Source of the DNA: Auricularia sp. M13
Lineage: Eukaryota; Basidiomycota; Agaricomycetes; Auriculariales; Auriculariaceae
NCBI GenBank assembly: GCA_037042915.1
Contig: CM073201.1
Coordinates: 2,418,001-2,482,000 of the forward strand
Direction: 5' to 3'
Length of the DNA stretch: 64,000 nucleotides
Below, piece after piece: positions 55,281-64,000 of this stretch. The notes under the pieces were generated by a model, which was given only the letters and a program-made list of their open reading frames with translations, did not search any database and was not told the DNA's origin. The first letter of the stretch is position 1. Every line of letters begins with the position of its first letter. Both the position numbers and the translations under genes were made by a program.

Positions 55281-56547
55281 CTATTCGCGCAATGGCGTCG
55301 GTTTGGCTGCCGACGGTGGTGCAGGGGCGCTTGATCCATTCCTCAGCGGACTGGGCCCGGGACTCGACGCACGCGACACCGGCGCAGACGAACCTCCTGG
55401 CGGCCCTCCGGGCATTGATGTGCGTAAACGCAGAACGGTCTTTGCGGGGAATTTCGTGCGGCATGTGCTGCAGACGGGCACGGGGGTGCAGAAGATGGAA
55501 AGGCAGACGGAGCAGACGTAGCCCACGTCGATGATGTTCTTGTGGCAGAAGCAGGCCGCGCGGAAGTCGATCTTTTCTTGGGTTGGCACCGAGAGGATTG
55601 TGCGCACCATTGGCGGCGAGAGGAAACTCATCTGACCATGCATTAATACCGTGCTGGCTGGGAAGAATTGCGCGTACGATGAGGTATTGAAGAAGCGCTT
55701 CGCGCTGGAGAAGGTAGACGTACGAGCCGCCGGTCAAATGGGCGGCTTGTTGCAAGAAAACTGCGTCTGGACCAAAGACTTTGCAAACGTCGATAACGGC
55801 TTTCTGATTGAAAACCCATATGTAAGCCTGCGTTAGATATTATTCGGAGGACCCACCAGTTTTTGAGCGGAAAATATTGTGTTCATCAGGGGGATGTAGG
55901 ATGTTGAGAGGTCGGGCGAGACAGATAAAATGAGAATTCGTGCCTCGGGGGCGTTGGTGGCGATTCTGAGGGGTTCGCTGGTGGGGGTGGATGCGTGATA
56001 CGATTTATGTCTAGCTGTGTTGTGAGCAATTGCACTGTGTTGCTCAACATTCTCACGCACGGCATAATGCTTTGGTCAGAGCGCCGACCAGGAATGTAGG
56101 CTCTGTCCTTCCTGTGAGCCAACGAAGAGTTACAGACGCAGCACTGACCTTCTTCTGTCAAGCCGTCAAGAGCTCCCAGAGCGTCCATAACGCGCTTCAT
56201 AACCGTTGTGTCCACCGTCTTGAACGGTTGGTAACTGTTCGCGTCCGCCACATCTGCGATTCCAGTCGTGTCCTCGTTGGATGCGTAAAGAAGTACGCTG
56301 ATTTTGCCCACCGTAAGCATCAGGGTTGAGGATAGAGTGAAACCCGCAGTGCGCACCTATTACCCGGCAGCGCGCCCAGCACTACGAGCGAGTTTTCGTC
56401 TCTCGCGGCGAGGTGGGCGTTGACAAAGGCCAATGTCTGGGTCATAAAGTCGCGCAGCGAGAGCGGGTGCTCGGCGGCGGAGCCGCACAGATGCCATTGC
56501 GTCGGCGAGAGGTCGAGGATGAGGGCCAAGTGCGACGGGCGCTCCAT
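55281..56547 (-). CDS. TFB4: TFIIH core subunit Tfb4 (p34)
   Basis: Subunit of the TFIIH core used in transcription initiation and nucleotide excision repair. It starts at 56547 with MERPSHLALILDLSPTQWHL, a von Willebrand A-like fold, and continues RDFMTQTLAFVNAHLAARDE, NSLVVLGALPGN and SVLLYASNED. After short introns it has FLVGALTKALC, ARILILSVSPDLSTSYIPLM, NTIFSAQKL, VFGPDAVFLQQAAHLTGGSY and LLQYLIMSFLSPPMVRTIL. The zinc-binding end is ACFCHKNIIDVGYVCSVCLS and IFCTPVPVCSTC. The stop is at 55281. One C seems missing in the five-base run at 55949-55953; adding it joins PPTPP to EARILILS exactly as in the family. The start lies 100 bp from the divergent TPR/CCCH gene. Confidence 0.93.
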
Positions 56548-56647
56548 GGCGCGCGCCCGATTGCTCCCGGGACCTGAAGAACAATATGACGGAGCGGAGT
56601 TGGAGACCGCGTCTCATCTCTTGGCTTCGTCCTCTGCGCTCTCAGCC
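56548..56647. promoter_or_regulatory. Short bidirectional promoter between TFB4 and the TPR/CCCH gene
   Basis: 100 bp between divergent start codons. No TATA box was seen. This is the second very short divergent promoter in the window. Confidence 0.5.
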
Positions 56648-58045
56648 ATGTATATGCCACGTCGTGCATCTAGGAAAAACGAGCCTCCGCCGTACTGGTA
56701 CAAGAAGGAGCCGAACGAGGAACGGGACCGCGAGCTTGCGGAGCGCGAGGCAAAGCGTGTGGCAAGGTCCAAAGAGCTTGAGCAACGCGTCCAGGAGCTC
56801 AAGGAGAAGGTCTGCCACTGAGCTTGAAGTCTTATATGTTACTGATGCTGGAGAAGGGCAACACTGCGTTCAAGGCGGGCGACTACCTCGCTGCGAAAGA
56901 GCTCTACAGGATAGCCCTCAACGCCACCGACGGCCACCTACGGCTATCGCTGCCGATTCTACTCAACGCCACTCAGACACTCCTGAAGCTCAATCAGTAT
57001 GGACATAGCTGCGATCTTGCTGGGTCTTCTCACATTGCTGATTACTCTATAGACCGGAAGAGGCTGAGGATCTGGCAAGTGTGGCGTTGGGCATTGACCC
57101 GAAGAATATCAAGGCGCGCTATAGGCGTGGGCTTGCCCGCAGGGCTCGTGGCTTCTACCACGCTGCCGCCATCGGTGTGTCGCGTCCTTTCCTCTCAGCG
57201 GTGGCCGGTGCTCATGCATTGCCGTCAGATTTCGAAGCAGTCCTCGAACTCGACCCCAACTGCAAAGAGGCCAAAGCAGAGCTCAAAGCGTGCGAAGAAG
57301 AATGGAAGAAGGCGGGCCCGCATGCCTGTGGGCACGAGGACGGGCATACCACCGAGGACGACGAGGAACCTGCCATCAACGACACGCCTCTCAACTCGGA
57401 GTCGGACGACGACGAAAGCGACAGCAGCGACTCCAACCACACAGGCAACGGCACGCCCTGCAGATACTACAACCAGTCGCGCTGCAAGCGCGGAAAGGAT
57501 TGCAAGTTCTCCCATGCCCCAGACGTGCGCGCTGTGCGCGATAAACTGTGAGCGTTTATGCGTTTACCATGCAAGAAGCTTTCGGAGCGCGCGCTAACAT
57601 ACCACCATTGCAGCGGGCGTAACGTGTGCCTGAACTTCCTCCTCGGACAGTGCACACACAGCCTCGACCGGTGCTACTTCTCGCACTCGACGGCGTACCT
57701 TCCGGTAGAGCAGAGGAACGGCAAGCCTTATCGGTGGTGGAAGGACAAGAACGCCGTCAGGGATCGCGCATACGTTCAGGGCATCGTCGAGAGCGAGCTC
57801 CTCCTTGCGGAAACGCTGGACCCCGGGTGCACTGGCATGTCCGACGGCACGAGGAGGGCTCTCGAACGCCAGAATGAACGCGAGGCGAATGGCGGCTTCA
57901 CGAACGCCCAGCTTGAAGAACTCATGTGCCAGGGTGTCAAGCCATGGGAAGATGACGCTTGGGTTTGTCTTCGCCTATTTGTGGTGTTTGGGTCGTGCTC
58001 ACAGTCCCATTGCAGGACGTTTTGGATGCCCTTGGGTGCCTGTGA
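56648..58045 (+). CDS. TPR and tandem CCCH zinc-finger protein
   Basis: Probable RNA-binding protein. ATG 56648 (or 56654) opens MYMPRRASRKNEPPPYWYKK and a charged coiled coil (ERDRELAEREAKRVARSKEL). After an intron a TPR unit reads GNTAFKAGDYLAAKELYRIA, with PILLNATQTLLKLNQ and ALGIDPKNIKARYRRGLARR. DFEAVLELDPNCKEAKAELK completes the repeats. An acidic Ser/Asp linker leads to two CCCH fingers: CRYYNQSRCKRGKDCKFSH (CX7CX5CX3H) and, after an intron, CLNFLLGQCTHSLDRCYFSH (CX7CX6CX3H). The C-terminus has RRALERQNEREANGGFTNAQ and ends DVLDALGCL at TGA 58043-58045. Six introns fall within usual size, and the frame is intact. The mix of TPR and CCCH suggests a role linking RNA with a protein complex, but no specific partner is evident. 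Confidence 0.82.
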
Positions 58046-58271
58046 TAACCCCACTAATCACCCGCTCTGCCAAGGAGACGTAATTTTTGCTGCTAGCGGA
58101 CCACACCATGTTCGTATCCAACCATCACCCTCATATTAACGACCAGTATCAGCTTTTCCGCTTTCTATTTTAGTTTGCTCTCGAACCCATGTCACCTTCA
58201 TACAATAACGTTCTACATAATATACAACTTGGAAGTTCAGTCCGTCCTTGAAATACAAGAGGCCGAAACGG

Positions 58272-61200
58272 TCAGTAACCCTTCGTAAACCAAAACATCC
58301 GATCCTTCAACGTCTTCAGGCGGAGGGCATGGGCGCTGCGGTCGTGCAAATGGAGCTCGTGCACATAACGCCGCGCTTGACGAGCGAGAATGTGTAATTG
58401 ACCAACGTCACGGTTCCCGCCCCTACCGGTCTTGGAACGCTTCGTGGCCGGCTCACCGCCTGGGTTGGACGCCTTGCGCTTATTCGATCCGATGGATGAT
58501 TGTGACTCGCTTGGTCCCTCGCGTGGGCTTGGTGCTCCTGAGGCCGCCGGAGAGGATAGACCTGGGAGATCGGCGGCAGCTACATCGGCGGCCTCCGTCG
58601 TGGTCTTGTTCTCTGCGCTCGCGGGCATTGGGTCCCGGAAGCTGGCTCTGCCCGAGCCACCGACAGCGGACAAAGACTCGGACCATACTGATGTCGACCA
58701 CTCCGTCGTCAAGCCCTTCAAGTTGGTTTTGTCCACGCGTCTGGGACGTTCGGTGTCCAGAAGAATATCGAGCAGCTTGGGGTCGGTCCGGAGAACGTAA
58801 CCAAGAATCATGCGGCGGAAGGCGACGTGTACGTGGTCTTCCTTCACAATGTCGCCGTAGAGATGCCATGGCACTGCGAGGTATGTCGCCATCGCGACGA
58901 ATAATTGCTCGTAACCCGCGAGGGAAGGATGGAATAGTTCATCGAGCGCGTCCGGACTAAGGTAGTGAAGACGCGAGCGCTCCCTTCCGACTGTGTGGTC
59001 GAGCAGAGTCTGGGCCAAGTTGGTGAGATTTTCAATGCGGTCGCTCTTAGTCGGTTCTGGAGCGGCGGCACGAGGCTTAGCCCGGGCGAAGGCCCACAAG
59101 AATACCCAGTAAATCGATTCCGCGTCGTGCCGCGGGCTATGGACCGGGCGCTCTGTGAGTTTTGCAGGGTCACATCTCACCGCCTCTATCGTCTTGACCT
59201 GATTAAATGCATCCAGGAAGAGGCGGTGAGCATCGACGTCGGGAAAAGCACGAGTCAGAGCAGCTGAACCAAGGTCATGCTCATCGACATAATTCATGAC
59301 TTTGCAAAGAGTCGCCCAGTGCGCAGGCGACAAATTGGAATACTTGAAAGCCGAGTGATTGCTCAGTTCGTATGAAATGAACATGGCTGTCCCCTACACG
59401 ATACTTGTTAGTTCTAGGCGAACATGGACAATATGCGCATACCGTTCTTTCGCGCCCGTCAGCCGGCGGGGCCTTTGTGAGCTCTTCCTTTGCGATCGCG
59501 TGGTCGAGATCGGTTAAGAGAACTGAAGGCATCAAGTCGATATCCTCTGGAAAAGAGGCGGGGTCCTCTTGCCCAAGTAGGTGGCTATACGCATGCGTCA
59601 GTCAGAAATCGAAGTCATCAATGGACAAGACACGCACAGTATTTTCTTGATGCACGGTCGAGCCTTCGCATCCACTTCGTCGCCTATATAATGCTTGGGG
59701 TTGCAAAGGACATTGAACCAGCTGACGTCGCGATGCAAGACGCCCTCCTCCCACATATGGATATGCGCTAGGCAAAGCGTTAGCTAGAGTGGCGCATCAT
59801 GGATAAGGAACCCACTTTCGAGAAGATCATAGGCACAGAACAAGAGTTGACGGGGCGATTTGCACTGGCTCAACGGTTCGCCGATACTGCCCAAGCGAAC
59901 AATCTCTTGAACGCGTTCGACAACGTCGGGCGGCGAGGGGGGCATGCTGAATAGGAAAGTAGCGTCGAGGTCCTTGTCTGCAACCTCTTTCTCGTGATCA
60001 CGGCCTGCGTCGTCACAACTGGCGCCGCCGTAGCCACCACCGCCGTCGCCATCATCCGCGTTGAAAGTATAGCACGAGTCACCACTCAATGACGGCGTGG
60101 ATTCTCCGGTCTGGTAGATGGGTGATGCGCCGGCGACGGGCCCTTCTGCCACTGGAATCTGGTGCTGAATCGCATTCTGAGCGCGTCGGACAATGTCGTC
60201 GACCGTGGGTACGCGAAGCCGATCGCCGTGCGTTTCCGGGAGGGGCCTAACAAGGCCAGGAAGCCAGCGATCTCCTGCGTGGAGACGATCCAGCAATTCG
60301 CGTTCGTTGGAGCGCCCCTGCTGCTGCCAAGATGTCTTCCAAAATCGTTCCACATCGCCTGGCCCGTAAAACGCGTTGGCGGCTGTGGGTGGAGAAACAG
60401 ACCCCGAAGTGATCTCGAAACACGCAAAGGTCACTCGCCCAGGGGCTGAAGCGGCGTAAAACGGGGCAAGGACGAGCGGTGTCTGTTCGGGACCATCGAT
60501 GAAATCCCAACGCGAAAACCCCGTCTGTTGGGCGTTATAGACAAGCTTCTGGTCGCGATGCTGATACGACTGGTACAACAGCACGATGAATGCGATCCAC
60601 GTGTGGATATCATCGACGTCGACGCTGATCGAGCTCCACATTCCGCCGGCGTTCAACTGCGAAAGCTGAATTTTGCCGCGATAGACGCGGAAGCCGTGGA
60701 CAGTCGGAATGTCGACTCTATAGCGCTTCAAAGTCGAGAGGTAAGACTTGAACTGCCCTTTGCCGTTGTCGTTCCACCTCTTTTGCTCCCCGACCATATC
60801 CATCTCGGGCCAGCAAATCGACCTTGCGTAGTTGGGCGACGCCGCCGCAACCTCCAGCTCCTCGCGGGTTCCAGAGAAAGAACAATAATCGGGCGTATAC
60901 TGGAGGTTAAGAAAGTCGCCTTTCGGTCTCTGCGGCGCCTGGGTGGTGAAAATACACGCTCTCTCGAGGTCGGCAGCAGGTCGCGATTGTTGTATCAAGT
61001 CAAAAACGGCGAGGCTGATTCGGTTGCACAGTTGCGTGGTCGGACCGTAGAAGACGATCTCGAGGAAGCTTCCATTAGCCTTCCGGTAACAGTTACGGGC
61101 CGTCTCCACGAGCTGGACGAGATGCGCGTGAGATTGGAGGACGTCACGATTTCCTTTGACGTTTTTGCTGGCATCACCGACGATGGCGGTCCAATTCGAC

Positions 61201-61545
61201 TCGCCAAAAGAAGTGCGCGCCAAATCGATGTAGCTATTCATCTCCTTTGCTTCGATCGCGAGGTCGGATATCGCGTGTTCTGCAGATGCACGCAAGTTGA
61301 CAGCTTGCCTGCGAAGATTCTTGCCTACTGGCGTATCGGGCGGCGGGGCACGACGGGCATCAGGTATGCCGGCGCACCTCGCTTTATAGTATTCTGGACT
61401 CGGCCGTCCGTGGTGCGCAGAATCAATGCGCTGTTATGGTTATGGTAAAGAAGCAACGCGTCGCCGGGATTAGCCGTGGTCCTCCATATTCGGCCCGAGT
61501 TCACATACTGGATGAGACCCACCACGGTCACGCCACACCACACTG
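58272..61545 (-). CDS. FunK1 fungal-specific protein kinase (5' end unresolved)
   Basis: Large kinase-like protein typical of Agaricomycete genomes. A long exon (about 61360-59825) holds the N-terminal region: AISDLAIEAKEMNSYIDLAR, ERACIFTTQAPQRPKGDFLN, WPEMDMVGEQKRW and FSRWDFIDGPEQTPLVLAPF. After an intron comes the catalytic loop HIHMWEEGVLHRDVSWFNVL (about 59712-59735 for HRDVSWFN). Two further exons carry LLTDLDHAIAKEEL, the metal-binding DxD, and GTAMFISYEL. The C-lobe includes RHDAESIYWVFLWAFARAKP and GYEQLFVAMATYLA. The tail is GSNKRKASNPGGEPATKRS, then RRYVHELHLHDRSAHALRLK and a stop at 58272. Catalytic HRD is kept, so this copy may be active. The start is unclear: exon text upstream of 61360 (ALLLYHNHNSALILRTTDGR) may belong to it, but no ATG was found in frame. 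Confidence 0.82.
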
Positions 61546-64000
61546 ATACTAGGCAAGTGCTCGGTGCTTTTGCGTCGCCTCGCCCTAATGACCATATAAT
61601 TGCGGGAGGGTGTTATTATTGCTGGCGCGAGGAAATTTGAGAAACAACAGCTTACATTGAACACGGGCCTTCGAGGACAATGGGCGTCGTAACGCCGTTG
61701 AAAATAAAATCGCCTTCGGAGACGCGGGGGTCGCAACTGAAGAAACTCGCATCCGGCGGTCGGCACTCGCGACGACGATGCGCTGGTCTTCTCCTGCTCA
61801 CCTGCACTGGTGTCAACTGCTCCCTCACATTAGTCCCAGGCTATCTCCAAGTTCTGTCTGCCATGCACGAGCAACAGAGCTTCCCTGGTTCGACCCTATT
61901 CGCCGTCAGCTCGCAAATGCTTATCAGCACACAATCCATGTCTCTGCGCCTGCCGCCTCGCTACTGAGGAGTAATGCGTGACGAGCCTCTGCCAATGTCA
62001 TCGTCTATGCATCGTTGACGTCAGGAATCTGTGCCTGGATCCACTGTGCTTGATCAGGGTTTCTCATCATATTGCAACGCCAGTTGGCCCGCTCTTCGTG
62101 CCTTCTCGTAGCCGACGATACTCCCAAGCTACCTGGAGAGTAGACAACGCGCGAGGAGATTATTTTGGAGTGTTCGTGATGGCCGTTCTCAGCGGGAATA
62201 CATGGTCGCCGATCTGGGGCGATCGCGACGGTATTGCTGTTGCCTGACAGATGCGACAGTGTCTTCATGCTGAGGAATTGTGGATAACGACTGAGATGGT
62301 CTTGGTCGAGCCGTACTGGTCGGGATAGGGCTATCGTGCACAACAAACCCTGCAGACGGCGCGATGGACTTCAGGCGCCTGTCTGACTCCGCATTCCATC
62401 GTCTGTCAGGTGGCTTAATTCTCTTTCTACGGTGATATCCAGCGAAACTACATGGTCTCTTTCTTCGCGATGTCTCGACCGATGGAACTTGTGATCTCCT
62501 AGCGATCGTGGTGGATTCGACTCACAAAGGCATCTCAGCTTGGCGACTGAGATGGCCGAGTTAACCCTCTTCCATTTTCTCTGCGGGGGCGCTCTGATGA
62601 GAGCTGATTGCGAATCGCGCCTCAATGCGGGGGTGGGGAGGCGGCAGGAATCAGAATGCCACATCTGAAAGCCGCACTCTGCGCGCGCGCTAACATTTCC
62701 GTCTCCAGGCTACGGGAGCCTCTTTCCGCTACAAATAGGGCAATTTCTCTATCTTCCACTGGTAGCCGCGCCGTGCTATGTGCGACAGGACAGCGGGCCA
62801 CGCGTGTCTGCTGATCGCCTCTTGCATCATCAATTATGCATTTGGGGAACGGTGCTAGCCTAGTCAGCCACCATCGCCGCCGGCCTGGCAACGGACATGC
62901 CTGTCGCCTAACTGGCCTGGATGGGTATAAATGCGGGCGCGGGGGAGGACAGGGCTACCTTGGGAGTTCGCTCGGCTCTGGCTCCCCACACGCAGGCCGT
63001 CCACGCTCACCTCGGTCGTGATGGACGCCTGCGGCCGTGGTCGTCGTCTCCTTCGACGACCACGCGCCTCCCTCGCTGTCTCTCTGCGCGGCATCACTGC
63101 GTACGTGGATTTTGCTTTGGCTCGGGCAAAGTTGCCAGGCCTCGCGGGATCGATTCGTGTTGGCTGATCATCATCACAGTCTGCACAGTGCGATTGCCCA
63201 GAGAGCCTGAGTGACGGATCGCTCGAGCACCCCTGCCTGTTCGTGGCCTCCTGGCTGCAAATTCCCGTCGATGGTCTCAGTCTCAGTCTTGAATTTGCCA
63301 TCGACGATGTCCCGCTTCTTCGTCCCGAGGTGTAACGTGTAACTGCCACCCCAATTCGTGTAGGCCAGGTTGAGGTACCCCATTGCCACGCCAAATCAAT
63401 TACCCAAGATGAATTCCAACTGAAACTCGCTGGGTGTGTTTGTGTGTGTGTGAGAGAGAGCCTGGTCTCGGAGCGGGGGATGTGCTGCGCTTTCCCTGTC
63501 AGTGCAACTTCGCATAAACGCAATGACCCCGCGGCGGCTGCAGAAGGGTCCAGCCTGAGGCGTGTCCAGCCAGCAAACGAAACATACACTGCAGTACACA
63601 ACGAGAGTCCGAGTCTGAGAAATGGGCCATTGGTCGCGTTTCAACGGAAGTCCGGAATGCCGTGAATGACTGTTTTCTGCGGCTTTGCGCCCTTCTGCTA
63701 AAGCATCCTTGGCCGCGCGACGCGCATGGGTGAACCAGAATGAACCATGAGAGCAACCGGAATAAGCAGCTGGTATCGGAATTTAATCGTTCACATCCAG
63801 TTTCAAGGATGTCAAGGACTCGAAGACGCCCTGTAGCACCCAGAAAATACTCAGAAGTCTGCGGCATATGCAAATAGCAGGTCAACGCGATTGCTGATAA
63901 TCGGAGGGTCGTCGAGGACGGCGTAGTGCTGATCACGACGTCGTTATTGTGAACCGGTTATCGTCACGGCAACGCTTTCAGGAACCGCAGGGTTCATGGC
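61546..64000. other. 2.5 kb gene-poor right end
   Basis: A minus-strand stretch at about 61660-61760 reads SCDPRVSEGDFIFNGVTTP, which is protein-like but not joined to anything I can support. A 71-codon minus-strand frame at 63174-63389 (NLAYTNWGGSYTLHLGTKKR) is also protein-like and of unknown family. The rest shows no coding pattern. Confidence 0.4.
63434..63460. repeat. GT/GA dinucleotide microsatellite
   Basis: A GT-rich run passes directly into an AG run (GTGTGTGTG then AGAGAGAG). A compound microsatellite with no gene around it. Confidence 0.85.

Noticed and set aside
62864-63601. A 245-codon minus-strand frame near the right end.
   Set aside because: Low-complexity Arg/Ser-rich text with no motif; it covers a microsatellite and shows no splice-consistent neighbours.
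1-64000. tRNA, rRNA, CRISPR arrays and retroelement or virus-like genes.
   Set aside because: No tRNA B-box context, ribosomal RNA segment, regular repeat-spacer array, reverse transcriptase, integrase, capsid or long terminal repeat was recognised.

Overview
The window is nuclear DNA of a filamentous basidiomycete, most likely an Agaricomycete. Genes are split by many 50-60 nt introns with CTAAC/CTGAC-like branch points. The gene content is typical of that group: FunK1 kinase-like genes, secreted GH23 proteins and DUF6533-type seven-helix membrane proteins. No tRNA, rRNA, CRISPR array or recognisable transposon was found. Models below were spliced by eye, so exon borders are inferences from GT/GC...AG signals and protein continuity.

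Layout: 0-6 kb has the 3' part of VPS33 and a tandem pair of secreted GH23 lysozyme-like genes. 6-12.5 kb has a truncated FunK1-like gene, a decayed copy of the 5' end of REI1, an MFS sugar transporter and the functional REI1, followed by ELP6. 13.6-24 kb is gene-poor, with only a Pho85-type cyclin and a small conserved hypothetical gene, plus two short tandem repeats. 24-34.6 kb has a Zn2Cys6 transcription factor, the vacuolar membrane protease PFF1 and the splicing factor SLU7. 34.9-38.8 kb is a tandem pair of DUF6533-type membrane proteins. 39-55 kb has a candidate shelterin TPP1/Est3-like gene, a FunK1 tail relic, S-adenosylmethionine decarboxylase, a nucleotidyltransferase-like orphan, IMP4, a tandem pair of MYND zinc-finger genes and a candidate Rap1 homologue. 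55-61.5 kb has TFB4, a TPR/CCCH zinc-finger gene and a full FunK1 gene. The last 2.5 kb is largely empty.

Most genes are unrelated housekeeping functions: vacuolar traffic, ribosome biogenesis (REI1, IMP4), tRNA modification (ELP6), splicing (SLU7), transcription and repair (TFB4) and polyamines. The one functional pairing is two candidate telomere proteins, TPP1/Est3-like and Rap1-like, about 10 kb apart. Unusual features are five GC-AG introns, two supported directly by tandem paralogues; start codons isolated on tiny first exons; and about fifteen one-base frame breaks, mostly at homopolymers, in conserved single-copy genes. The last pattern looks more like sequence error than gene death.
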